From NCBI GenBank assembly GCA_001683845.1, contig LXQI01000021.1, positions 85,702 through 149,701 on the forward strand: a DNA stretch of 64,000 nt, written 5' to 3'. This DNA is from Erythrobacter sp. ANT-B3C2 (GTDB taxonomy: Bacteria > Pseudomonadota > Alphaproteobacteria > Sphingomonadales > Sphingomonadaceae). The translations under genes were made by a program, and so were the position numbers. Below the pieces are notes generated by a model. It had not been told where the DNA came from. It worked only from the letters and a program-made list of their open reading frames with translations, and ran no database searches. The number at the start of each line of letters is the position of its first letter. Position 1 is the stretch's first letter. Shown one piece after another: positions 1-8,718 of this stretch.

Positions 1-696
1 GCGGCCTGCTTTCCGCTGGTGCCCTTCGCCAACCGCATCGCCCATGGCCGCTTCCGCTTCGAGGGCGAGAACATCGTGCTGCCGCCCGACCCTGCCGCGC
101 TGCCCCATGCCCATCACGGGCAGGGCTGGCGCGGGGCATGGCAGATTGCCCGGCAAACGGAGGACTGTGCCACGCTGGTCTTCGCGCATGCGCCGGGCGA
201 CTGGCCCTGGCGCTACGAGGCGACGCAGACGATCCTGCTGGACGAGACCGGCATTTCGCTGACGCTCGAATTAGCCAACCGGGACCATCGCGTGATGCCC
301 GCTGGCCTCGGGCTGCATCCCTTCTTCCCGCGCGGGCTCGAGACTGCGATCGTCACCACCGCGCACCGGATGGTGACTACCGGGCCGGACGACATCCCCG
401 ATGGCGAAGCCGCATTCGAGCCCGGCCCCCGCTCGTTGGCTGCGCTGGAGGGGCTCGACAATCTCCTGCTCGGGGGTGGCGACGCGATCGCCTTTGAGGA
501 TGGGCCGGGCTCGGTGCGGCTGGCCGCGAGCGGTCCGCTGGCGGGCTGGCATTGCTACGTGCCGCTGGGCAAGGATTTCTTCTGCATCGAGCCGGTCACC
601 CACCGGCCGGACAGCTTCCGCGATCAGCGCTCCTCGGAGCGGCTGGAGCCGGGTGGCAGCTGCCGGCTCGCGCTCCGGATAGAACCCTCCGCCTGA
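1..696 (+). CDS. aldose 1-epimerase family protein, 5' end cut by window
   Basis: This is the C-terminal part of a galactose-mutarotase-like protein; the frame is open from base 1, so the start lies upstream. The visible part begins with the family motif FPLVPFANRIAHGRF, which carries the Asn-Arg pair typical of substrate binding in aldose epimerases. Further on, GLGLHPFFPR holds the conserved His, and near the end FFCIEPVTHRPDSF holds the conserved Glu-Pro. Such proteins interconvert sugar anomers in the cytoplasm. The substrate cannot be told from the sequence. It is distinct from the second epimerase gene at the other end of the window. The stop is followed by about 200 bp without a gene before the caspase operon. 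Confidence 0.85.
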   Translation, partial: AACFPLVPFANRIAHGRFRFEGENIVLPPDPAALPHAHHGQGWRGAWQIARQTEDCATLVFAHAPGDWPWRYEATQTILLDETGISLTLELANRDHRVMPAGLGLHPFFPRGLETAIVTTAHRMVTTGPDDIPDGEAAFEPGPRSLAALEGLDNLLLGGGDAIAFEDGPGSVRLAASGPLAGWHCYVPLGKDFFCIEPVTHRPDSFRDQRSSERLEPGGSCRLALRIEPSA

Positions 697-902
697 GATC
701 ACCGGCTACCGTGTCGGCGGAGGAGCTTCGCAGATGGGTCGCTGGTGAGAGCGGCGACAGATCCACGGCGCGCGAACCTTGTACCATTCTATTGAATACG
801 CTTGGTATGTTCGCACTTTGAACGCCAAGAACCTTCGCATTTGCTTGATTTACGCGCCAGACTGTCTGTGGGAGACCAACAGATTAGGGTGGGAGAGTGG
901 GG

Positions 903-3900
903 ATGTCGCGGGTTTATGCGCTCCTGGTCGGCATCAACGACTATGTTGACGGTGTCAGCAAGTTGCATGGCTGCCTCAATGACATTGATAATGCTAGCGA
1001 ATATTTGAACGAACAATGCCGGGACCCGGCTATCCTGGTGCTCAAGGATGCCGAGGCGACCCGGGTCAACGTGATCGAGGGCATTCGCCGGCACCTGGCC
1101 CAAGCCGGTCCCGGCGACGTGGCCTATCTCCAGTTCTGCGGCCACGGAGCCCGCTCGCGATCCGCGCCCGAGTTCGGCGAATTCGACCTCGAGCGGCGCG
1201 ACACCGGCCTAGTCCTCTACGACAGTCGCCGAAGCGACCAGACCTTCGACTTGGCGGATAAGGAGCTGGCGCTGCTGATTGACGAGCTGGCGCGGCGTGG
1301 CCCGCACATCTCGCTGATGTTCGATTGCTGCCATGCGGGTTCCGGCACCCGCAGCGACGAGGCGGACGAGGGCGTCAACGTCCGCACTGCCCGCCCTTCC
1401 CAATTCCCGCCCCGCCCGCTCGAGACCTACCTCGAAGGGCAATACAGCGCCCTGCACGCGCGCGGCGAGCTGGCGATCCCCATTGCGCCGCACATGCTGC
1501 TGGCCGCCTGCGACCGCTCCCAAACCGCCAAGGAGAGCGTCGTCGAGCATCGCGGCTTCTACACGACCTCGTTCTACGACGTGCTGCGCAAGTCCGGCGG
1601 CACGGTGAGCTACGCCGAGCTGTTCGTGCGCGCCCGCGCGGCGGTGCGGCAGCTGGTGCGCGAACTGGGCAAGAGCGATCAGGACCCGCAATTCGAGGCG
1701 ATCGGCGGCTTCGATGCCTATGCGGGATTTCTCAGCAGCGACGCAGCGAAGGCGCGGCGCCGCTACATGCTGGTGGACGCCGGGCAAGGCTGGCGGGTCG
1801 AATGCGGCGCGGTGCAGGGCCTTTCCACCGACCCGGCGCGCGCCGCTGCCTTTGCCATTTCCGCCGAGGGTGACGAGGGCGAACGGCTGGGCACGGCCCG
1901 TGTCGTCAGCGTCGGCGCACAGACCAGTGCCGTCGCGCTCGATTTCGCCGCCGACCCCGCTGTGCGCTACCAGGCGGAGGCGATCAGCATTCCCCAGCCA
2001 CCGCTGATCGTCGGCTTCGCCGGCGATGAGGCGCTTCGCCCGCCTATCGAGGCAGCGCTGCGGGCCGATCCGGCCGGCACCGCCATGCTGGGCGACGGGG
2101 ATGATGCTGATGATGACTTCGTCCTCACCGCCGGCAACGGAGTCGTGCGGCTGACCGAGCGCGGACGAGACGGGACGATCCGGCAGGTCCCGGTAAGCGA
2201 GGACGGTACCGGCTGGGCCGCGCCGCTGATCGCCGCGCTGGCGCATCTCGCGCAATGGCGGCGCAGCCTGGCGCTGCGCAACCCGCACCCGCAGCTTGAT
2301 CCCGAACAGGTCGATCTGCTCGTCACCGAGCGGCGGCCCGGCGCCCCGGACCAGCTTCATGCTGGACCGGCGGTGACGCTGGTGGCCACCGAGACCGGGC
2401 CCAAGGGGCCGCAGGTCAAGTCGCGCCTGCAGCTGCGCAACCGCACCGGGCAGCTGCTGCATTTCGCGCTGTTCCACTTCACTGGCGAGCATGCGGTCAA
2501 GCTCCACAACAATGGCCAGATCGTCAGCGGCAAAGAGGCGATGACGATCCTGGAGCCGCGCTTCTCGATCCCGCAGGGCACGAGCGCGACCGAGCGGCTG
2601 AAATTGATCTGCAGCACCGAGCCGATCGACGATTTCCTGCTGGTCCTGCCGCCGCTGCGCAATGATCGCGACATGGACGTGGACGAGCCCGGCGAGGCGA
2701 AGAAGCCGGTCACCGACGATTGGTTCACCCGCGATCTGACCGTTCAGGTGGTGCGCGGCGAGACCCGGATCGGCGCTGCGCCGACGACGCTGGCAGGGGG
2801 GCGCATCACCATCGCGCCGCACGCTTCGCTGAGCGCGACAGTCGCCCTGACCAGCACCGCCGGCGGCGGTTCACGCAGCGCGGGCGCCGAGGGTGCCGCC
2901 GCGCGGCTGCTGCTCGCCTCCGGCCTCCTGCCGGCTTCGCTCGACGGCGGCAGCCGAGATACCGAGGGCGCAGCCGTGCTGGTGCTTGGCGATATCGTCC
3001 ATGCCGAGGCGCTGGAGGACGAGCCGCTGGCGCTGCGGCTCGATGTGCCGCTGGGCGAGCGGGAGGTGCTGGTTCCGCTGTTCCAGGCCGGTGGGCGGAT
3101 GATCGTCGCCGGCGAGACCTGGCGCGATGAGGACGGGGCGACTCAGCTGCGGATCGCGCACCTTCCCAATGGCGGTGACGAGCGCAATCTCGTCCAGACC
3201 GCCAAGCTGTTCCTGTTCAAGGCGGTGCTGAATGCCGGCGATGTCGACCTGCTGCGGCAGGTGGTGTTTTCGGAAGCGAGCCGACCGGAATGGCGCCGCT
3301 CGGGGATCGTCGAGGCGGTCGCCGCTGCCGACCGTGTCCTGCTGCTGCTCCACGGCATTGCTGGTGGCAGCGAGCCGATGGCCGCGGGAGTCCATGCGGC
3401 GGGGCTGGACGGGCAATTCGGCTGCGTGCTGGCCTATGATTACGAGAGCCTGTCGACGCCGATCGAGGACACCGCGCGATTGCTGAAGGCCGCCCTGGCC
3501 GGGGTGGGTCTGCAGGATGGCAGCGGCAAGCGGCTGACGATCCTGGCCCATTCGACCGGCGGGCTCGTCGCGCGTTGGCTGGTGGAGCGCGAGGGCGGGG
3601 CTGCGTTCATCGATCATGTGGTGCTGTGCGGTACGCCCAATGCGGGCTCGCCGCTCGGCCGGGTGGGGCAGGCGCGCAGCGTCGCGCAGATGCTGGCGAC
3701 GCTGGGGCTGACGATGGGCATGCCGGTTTGCGGGCCAGTGCTGGCGGTGCTCGGCTATTCCTCGAAGCTGACGCCGAGCCTGGAGCAGACCGCCGCCAAT
3801 TCCTCGCTGATGAAGGCTCTTGCGCTGAGCGAACGGCCCGCCGGCACGCGCTACACCATCGTGGCCGGCGATGCCTGCGACTACGAGGCGCAATCGGGCA

Positions 3901-4115
3901 GTGGCCTGAGCGAAGCGCTGCTGGCGGTGGGCCAGGGATCGCTGGTGGGCAGCCTGTTCAGCGGCGAGGCGAACGACATCGCGGTCGCGCGGGAAAGCGC
4001 GCACGGCGCCGGGGCGCGGGCGCTTGCCGGGGCGGAGCGGCGAGACATCGCCTGCCATCACCTCGGCTATTTCAGCGCGCCGGAGGCACTGGGGGCGTTG
4101 AGGGCCATCGAATGA
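903..4115 (+). CDS. caspase-like (peptidase C14) protein with C-terminal alpha/beta-hydrolase
   Basis: This protein of about 1070 residues has two enzyme modules. The N-terminal caspase fold starts at once (YALLVGINDY). It keeps the catalytic dyad: His at about residue 81 in QFCGHGAR and Cys at about 143 in FDCCHAGSG. The middle (about 250-780) is unassigned and beta-rich. The C-terminus (about 805-1070) is a lipase-like alpha/beta hydrolase with LLLHGIAGG (oxyanion loop), a serine elbow AHSTGG at about 882 and CGTPNAGSPLG. ATG 903 is preferred over GTG 897 because it follows the purine-rich GGGTGGGAGAGTGGGG. The stop overlaps the CHAT gene start by ATGA, so the two are translationally coupled. 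Caspase and CHAT peptidases in bacteria are known effectors of STAND/TPR conflict systems. The role here is inferred; cleavage targets are unknown. Confidence 0.85.
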   Translation: MSRVYALLVGINDYVDGVSKLHGCLNDIDNASEYLNEQCRDPAILVLKDAEATRVNVIEGIRRHLAQAGPGDVAYLQFCGHGARSRSAPEFGEFDLERRDTGLVLYDSRRSDQTFDLADKELALLIDELARRGPHISLMFDCCHAGSGTRSDEADEGVNVRTARPSQFPPRPLETYLEGQYSALHARGELAIPIAPHMLLAACDRSQTAKESVVEHRGFYTTSFYDVLRKSGGTVSYAELFVRARAAVRQLVRELGKSDQDPQFEAIGGFDAYAGFLSSDAAKARRRYMLVDAGQGWRVECGAVQGLSTDPARAAAFAISAEGDEGERLGTARVVSVGAQTSAVALDFAADPAVRYQAEAISIPQPPLIVGFAGDEALRPPIEAALRADPAGTAMLGDGDDADDDFVLTAGNGVVRLTERGRDGTIRQVPVSEDGTGWAAPLIAALAHLAQWRRSLALRNPHPQLDPEQVDLLVTERRPGAPDQLHAGPAVTLVATETGPKGPQVKSRLQLRNRTGQLLHFALFHFTGEHAVKLHNNGQIVSGKEAMTILEPRFSIPQGTSATERLKLICSTEPIDDFLLVLPPLRNDRDMDVDEPGEAKKPVTDDWFTRDLTVQVVRGETRIGAAPTTLAGGRITIAPHASLSATVALTSTAGGGSRSAGAEGAAARLLLASGLLPASLDGGSRDTEGAAVLVLGDIVHAEALEDEPLALRLDVPLGEREVLVPLFQAGGRMIVAGETWRDEDGATQLRIAHLPNGGDERNLVQTAKLFLFKAVLNAGDVDLLRQVVFSEASRPEWRRSGIVEAVAAADRVLLLLHGIAGGSEPMAAGVHAAGLDGQFGCVLAYDYESLSTPIEDTARLLKAALAGVGLQDGSGKRLTILAHSTGGLVARWLVEREGGAAFIDHVVLCGTPNAGSPLGRVGQARSVAQMLATLGLTMGMPVCGPVLAVLGYSSKLTPSLEQTAANSSLMKALALSERPAGTRYTIVAGDACDYEAQSGSGLSEALLAVGQGSLVGSLFSGEANDIAVARESAHGAGARALAGAERRDIACHHLGYFSAPEALGALRAIE

Positions 4116-5908
4116 GTGCGGTAAGCGCCTTTGCGCCGGTCGTCCTGCTGGCCTTTGCCAACGACCAGGGCAGCTATCTCGAGAACCTGGTGCGCGAGCG
4201 AAAGGCGATCGCGGAGGGTCTCCAGCAGTTCGAGGACCAGCGCTACCTGCGCGTCCATGTCGAGCCCAATGCGGGGATCGACGATCTGTTCGCTTTGTTC
4301 GGCCGCTTCGCCAACCAGTTGGCGATCTTCCATTATGGCGGCCATGCGAACGGCTCGGCTCTGCGGCTCGAGGCGAACGGCGGTGCCAATGAGACGGCCC
4401 ATGCCGGCGGGCTCGCGCAGATCCTCGGGCAATTGCGCGCGCTGAAGCTGGTGTTCCTCAACGGCTGCGCCACGCGCGACCAGGTGAAACGGCTACTCGA
4501 AGCCGGTGTGCCGGCGGTGATCGCCACCTCGGCCAAGATCGACGACAGCGCAGCCAGCAGCTTTGCCGCGCAGCTTTATGCCCGGCTGGGCGAGGGGCGC
4601 ACGATCGCCGAGTCCTTCGCCGCCGCCCGCGCGGGGCTTGCCACCCGCGAGGGCGAGAGGCGCACGATCGACGCCTTTCGCGCGATGGATGTGGACGGCG
4701 AGGAATCTGCGCCGGGCAGCGATGCGCTGACCTGGGGCCTCTATACAAGGCCCGACGATGCGGGCGATGCGGCGCTCGGCTGGACGCTGCCGCAGGTCGC
4801 CGAGACAGAAGTGGTGATCGGGGCCACCCACGGCGGATTTGGCGCGCCGGCGGCCGAGCCCAATGCGGTGCTGCGTCAGACGCTGTTCAACGCGGTTGCC
4901 CGCCACAACGAGACGGTGTTCCGGCGGCTGGAGCAGGCGCGCGACAATTCCATCGACGACGTGCGCGTGATCCCCGCCTCGATCTACGACAACATCCCCG
5001 CGCCCGTGGGCGAGCATATCCGCATGCTGTTCTCGCTAGCCGAACCGGACCTGCAGCGGCTGCGGCAGCTGGCCCGCACCTACGAGATCGCGGCCAAATT
5101 TCTGGCGTTCGCGCTGGCTTCGCAAATCTGGAATGCGCGACTGGCGCAGCCCGGCTTCGCGCTGTCGGACATCGCGTGGGAGCAGCTCGACGCGTTCCAC
5201 GCGCTCGACCCCGCGGCGGAGGCAAGTTTCGATCATCTCGGCCTCGCGCTGGCGCTGATCGCAGGGCTGGAGGAAAACGGGGTGTTCCCCTTCATGGCCG
5301 AAAGCGCCGGCTTGCCGGCCGCACTGCTGGCCCAGGAGCCGGCCGAGGCGCGTGCTTTTCTGAAGGAACTGCGCGAGCAGCTGGCGGCGGGCGATCCGCC
5401 AGTGCATGAGGTGGAGCGGCTGTGTTTCGATGGCGAACGCCACCTCGCGGCGCTGCTGGCGGAAATGGCCTTCATCGCCGGGTACAAGCTGGCGGTGGTC
5501 AAGCAGATCGCCATTACAAAGGCTCGCAACCGGCCCGCAACATACCGCCAGACGCGGGTGGAGCTCGACCAGATCTCGCTCAACATGTTCGCCGATGTGA
5601 GCCGGGAGGCCAGCGGCTTCAGCGACAACCAGGCGGTGCTGCTGTTCCGCTCGCTCGCCCATCCGGACGTGTTCCTCAACCTCACCCCGTTTCTGCTGGA
5701 CCCGCTGGCGATCCGCAACCGGCCGGGTGCACAGCTGTTCTTCCTGCGATCCTGGAGCGCCGAGCAGCAGGAGGCGACTTACCATCTGGTGGTCGACCCC
5801 ACGGTCACGCTGGTCGTTTCGGGAACCTCGCCTGATCGGGACTCGGCGCTGTTCGCGCCGATCCGCGAGCAGCTGAGCGAGTTCCGGCGGGTGGTGGCGC
5901 GCCCGTGA
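4112..5908 (+). CDS. CHAT domain caspase-like protease
   Basis: This 598-residue protein has an N-terminal CHAT domain (about residues 1-180). The catalytic His is at 77 in IFHYGGHANG and the catalytic Cys at 119 in FLNGCATR. The following VPAVIATSAKIDD and FAAQLYARLGEG are also typical of the family. The rest (about 200-598) is mainly helical and matches no family I recognise; it may be the substrate-recognition or partner-binding part. The gene starts at an ATG overlapping the caspase stop, and its own stop overlaps the GTG of the STAND NTPase gene, so the three form one coupled operon. CHAT proteases are known partners in bacterial programmed-death and defence systems. Membership of such a system here is inferred from context. 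Confidence 0.85.
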   Translation: MSAVSAFAPVVLLAFANDQGSYLENLVRERKAIAEGLQQFEDQRYLRVHVEPNAGIDDLFALFGRFANQLAIFHYGGHANGSALRLEANGGANETAHAGGLAQILGQLRALKLVFLNGCATRDQVKRLLEAGVPAVIATSAKIDDSAASSFAAQLYARLGEGRTIAESFAAARAGLATREGERRTIDAFRAMDVDGEESAPGSDALTWGLYTRPDDAGDAALGWTLPQVAETEVVIGATHGGFGAPAAEPNAVLRQTLFNAVARHNETVFRRLEQARDNSIDDVRVIPASIYDNIPAPVGEHIRMLFSLAEPDLQRLRQLARTYEIAAKFLAFALASQIWNARLAQPGFALSDIAWEQLDAFHALDPAAEASFDHLGLALALIAGLEENGVFPFMAESAGLPAALLAQEPAEARAFLKELREQLAAGDPPVHEVERLCFDGERHLAALLAEMAFIAGYKLAVVKQIAITKARNRPATYRQTRVELDQISLNMFADVSREASGFSDNQAVLLFRSLAHPDVFLNLTPFLLDPLAIRNRPGAQLFFLRSWSAEQQEATYHLVVDPTVTLVVSGTSPDRDSALFAPIREQLSEFRRVVARP

Positions 5909-6639
5909 ACCGGCCGTTCAAGTTCCTCGATGCGTTCGAGGCCGAGGACCGTGACAGCTTCTTCGGCCGCGAACGCGAGGTCGAGGAGCTCTACGCGCTG
6001 GTGCTTGAAAGCGAGCTGACGCTGGTGTTCGGCACGTCCGGGACGGGCAAGACCAGCATCATCCAGTGCGGCCTCGCTAACCGGTTCCCCTCGACCAACT
6101 GGCACCCGATCTTCGTACGGCGCGGCGACGATCTCAATGTTGCGCTCGACCGCGCGCTGCGCGCGCAGGGCCGCACGCCGATCCCCCCGGACGCCCCGAC
6201 AAGGGAGGCGCTGCGCTCGCTTTACCTCGACATACAGCGGCCGCTCTACCTCGTGCTCGACCAATTCGAGGAAATCTACGTGCTCGGCAGCGAGGCCGAG
6301 CAGGAGCGGTTCTACACCACTGTCTCCGAGATCCTGGCGGGGGAGGTGAGCTGCCGGATCATCATCAGCCTGCGCGAGGAATATCTCGCCGCGCTGACCC
6401 CGTTCGAGGCGGTCGTCCCACGGTTGTTCGATGCGCGGCTGCGGGTGGAGACGATGCGCCCGCGCTGTGTGATCGAGGCGATCATGGGCATGACCGCGGC
6501 CGCTGGTATCACGCTCGAACATGGCGAGGCGACCGCGCAGCTGATCGTCGACCAGCTCGATGATCAGCGCGTCGGCGTTCAGCTGACCTATCTGCAGGTC
6601 TATCTCGACGCGCTGTACCGCCGAGCCGCGCATCGATGA
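5905..6639 (+). pseudogene. STAND-type NTPase (nSTAND1-like), C-terminally truncated
   Basis: The 244 residues encode the start of an AAA-like STAND NTPase. The opening FFGREREVEELYALV is the typical N-terminal linker. Walker A is GTSGTGKTS at residues 43-51, Walker B is LYLVLDQFEEIY near 118, and IIISLREEYLAAL is the sensor region. Proteins of this family normally continue well past YLQVYLDALYRR into a winged-helix and repeat region. Here the frame ends five residues later in sequence that belongs to the antisense TIR-TPR gene. The start is a GTG overlapping the CHAT stop. The NTPase would be the switch of the caspase/CHAT pair. With the core P-loop intact but the sensor region lost, the product may be non-functional or work as a short form. 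Confidence 0.75.
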
Positions 6640-8320
6640 TGGCGAGGCCGGTGAGGCCGAACAGGCTGCTCGGCTCGCGCGCGAAGGCCGCGCGCGCGGC
6701 CGCCGGTTCGCCCAGCATAAGCTGGCTGGAACCGATGGCGGCATGCACGACCGAGAGCTGCGGATTGAGTGCGAGCGCCTGTTCCAGCGGCGGAATCGAA
6801 GCGGCATAGGCGCGCGCGGCATATTCGATATCGCCCTTCTGCCGAAAGACGCGGGCATTGAGCGGATCGAGCGCGACGGCCTTGGCGATGGCGGAGCGCG
6901 CCTCCGTTGCCCGGCCGCAGCGCGCGCTGTAGAGAGCGTAGCGGGCCAGCACGTCGGCATTCCCTTGCCCAAGATCGCGCGAGCGCTCGAACGGCACGCG
7001 GGCCGCCTGTGCGTCGATTGTGCCGTTGAACAGCGCGAAGCCGAGCGCGGATTGCGTCTCCGCGCTGTCTGCCCGCAGGGCGACAGCGCGACGCGCCGCG
7101 GCGATGGCGGTTTCGTAGCGGGCCCGGCGAGTTGCGCCCTGGTCGTACTGGTTGCCGATCACCGTCAGCGAACGCGCGCGCGCCGCATGGGCCGCGGCAT
7201 AGGACGGATCGGCCTCGATCGCGCGATCGAACATCGCGAGCGCCGCCATGTCGTCTTCCTGCTCCGCCGCGCGATTGTAGAGGTCCCGGCCGCGCAGGTA
7301 GAAATCATAGGCCTGCAGATCATCGGTGCCGACCTGCGGGCCGGCGCCATTGTCGACGAGGCTGCGGGTGAGTTCGAGAGTGACGGTGCCGGCGATCTCG
7401 CTCTGCACCGCGAAGACATTGTCGACCGGCCGCTCAAAGGTTTGCGACCAGCGGCTGAAGCCCGTAGCGCCCTCGATGAGTTCGGCCGAGACGCGCATGC
7501 GGTCTCCCGCCCGGCGCACGCTGCCATCGAGCAGGAACCGCACGCCCAAGGCGCGGGTAATGGTGCGGGCATCCTCGGTGCTGTCGCGGAAGCTGTTGGA
7601 GGAGGTTTGCGCGACGACCCTGAGCAGCGGATTGGCCGCGAGTTCGGTGCGCAGTTCCGCTGCCAGCCCATCGGAGAAATAGGCCTGCTCGGCCGAGCCG
7701 CTCAGATTGTCGAACGGCAGGACCGCGAGGCTGTTGTCGGTCTCCGCCGCCCCGCCCGGCCGGTTCCAGTCCAGCAGGTCCCAGTGCCAGGCACCCGCCG
7801 CCCCGGCTGCGCCTACGGCGGCAATTCCGCCGATGAGCGCGGTGCGGCGGGACAATAATGCGCCCCGCGCCGGTGCTGCTGCTGCGGGGGTCGGCAGGCG
7901 CTCCCCATCGTGTAGCGCCGCGACAGCGCGGAGCATGGCCGCGATCGCCTCCGCGCGGCCGTGCGAGAAATCGATCGTCTGGACTTGGCGGAAGCCGAGC
8001 GGCGGCGGGGTGCCATCGAGCGTGAGTGGTACGAGGCGCTGGCTGTCACGCGCCACCCCCGCCTCGTCGCGCACCCAGTGCGATGCCACCGCGCTTTTGG
8101 ACCACAGGACGATGACTGCGCGCGCGCTGGAAAGCGGAGCCTCGATCGAGCTGGCGAACACCTCGCCCCCGCCGATCATACCATCCCACCAGACCGAATA
8201 GCCCGCCCGTTCCAGAGCTTCAAGCAGCGGCGGCAGCGCCTTGCGATCGGTGCTCGAATAGCTGACGAACACGGTGGGCTCGGTCGAAGGCGCTGGTTGC
8301 ACTGCCGCCGGCCCGACCAT
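6509..8320 (-). CDS. TIR domain, membrane and TolB-like/TPR protein, truncated C-terminus
   Basis: This 603-residue product opens with a TIR domain (about 15-140): VFVSYSSTDR, then SHWVRDE, whose Glu86 sits where NAD-cleaving TIR domains have their catalytic Glu. A likely membrane segment follows at about 158-180 (ALIGGIAAVGAAGAAGAWHW). After it comes a TolB/FlgO-like domain (SLAVLPFDNLSG, FSDGLAAELRTEL, FLLDGSVRR) and then TPR repeats (about 340-555). The last true family residues are about LAIIDARLG. The remaining roughly 40 residues are Arg-rich and read antisense through the STAND NTPase gene, so the native C-terminus is missing. The TIR would face the cytoplasm. Architectures like this are common in Sphingomonadales; whether this one senses stress or phage is not known. 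Confidence 0.75.
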   Translation of the reverse strand: MVGPAAVQPAPSTEPTVFVSYSSTDRKALPPLLEALERAGYSVWWDGMIGGGEVFASSIEAPLSSARAVIVLWSKSAVASHWVRDEAGVARDSQRLVPLTLDGTPPPLGFRQVQTIDFSHGRAEAIAAMLRAVAALHDGERLPTPAAAAPARGALLSRRTALIGGIAAVGAAGAAGAWHWDLLDWNRPGGAAETDNSLAVLPFDNLSGSAEQAYFSDGLAAELRTELAANPLLRVVAQTSSNSFRDSTEDARTITRALGVRFLLDGSVRRAGDRMRVSAELIEGATGFSRWSQTFERPVDNVFAVQSEIAGTVTLELTRSLVDNGAGPQVGTDDLQAYDFYLRGRDLYNRAAEQEDDMAALAMFDRAIEADPSYAAAHAARARSLTVIGNQYDQGATRRARYETAIAAARRAVALRADSAETQSALGFALFNGTIDAQAARVPFERSRDLGQGNADVLARYALYSARCGRATEARSAIAKAVALDPLNARVFRQKGDIEYAARAYAASIPPLEQALALNPQLSVVHAAIGSSQLMLGEPAAARAAFAREPSSLFGLTGLAIIDARLGGTARRDRPADRSAERRRADHRAGRRSAARSPRHVRA

Positions 8321-8718
8321 CAGCGAACGCTCCCTTCCCCCGAACTCTGAAAGGAATATGGCTTTTCGCTCCGGGTCACAAGATCAGCTCCGGATCGCCC
8401 CTGCCACTCCCCTCAGTGAAATGGCCGCGACACCCGATCTCTTGCCCCGCCGATCAGTACAGCTCCGTATGTTTCACCTTTTAATGGACCTCATCCTTCA
8501 CCCAATTACGGCGGTTTCGTGGGCGTCTCGGGGGGCGGGTTGGGTCTCTTTTCTCAACTGATCCATAGAATTACGCGAGCAATCGATGCGCCATCGTCCA
8601 TCTCCCTCCTCGTGATGACAAAGATGGTGTACAAGCGGGGCATTCGTCTACCAGCATGAGAGTCGATCATGGCGCCAGCTTCCCGAAAGCGGTACGCTAG
8701 AAGCACGGGTGTTTCCGT
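8321..8718. other. intergenic region between divergent TIR-TPR genes
   Basis: About 400 bp separate the starts of the two divergently transcribed TIR-TPR genes, so promoters for both should lie here. I see no convincing -35/-10 pair, no strong hairpin and no recognisable coding remnant. It is visibly less GC-rich than the caspase operon. Confidence 0.5.

Noticed and set aside
1209..2822. 537-codon open frame on the minus strand
   Set aside because: Antisense to the caspase-like gene, no domain, composition of a shadow frame.
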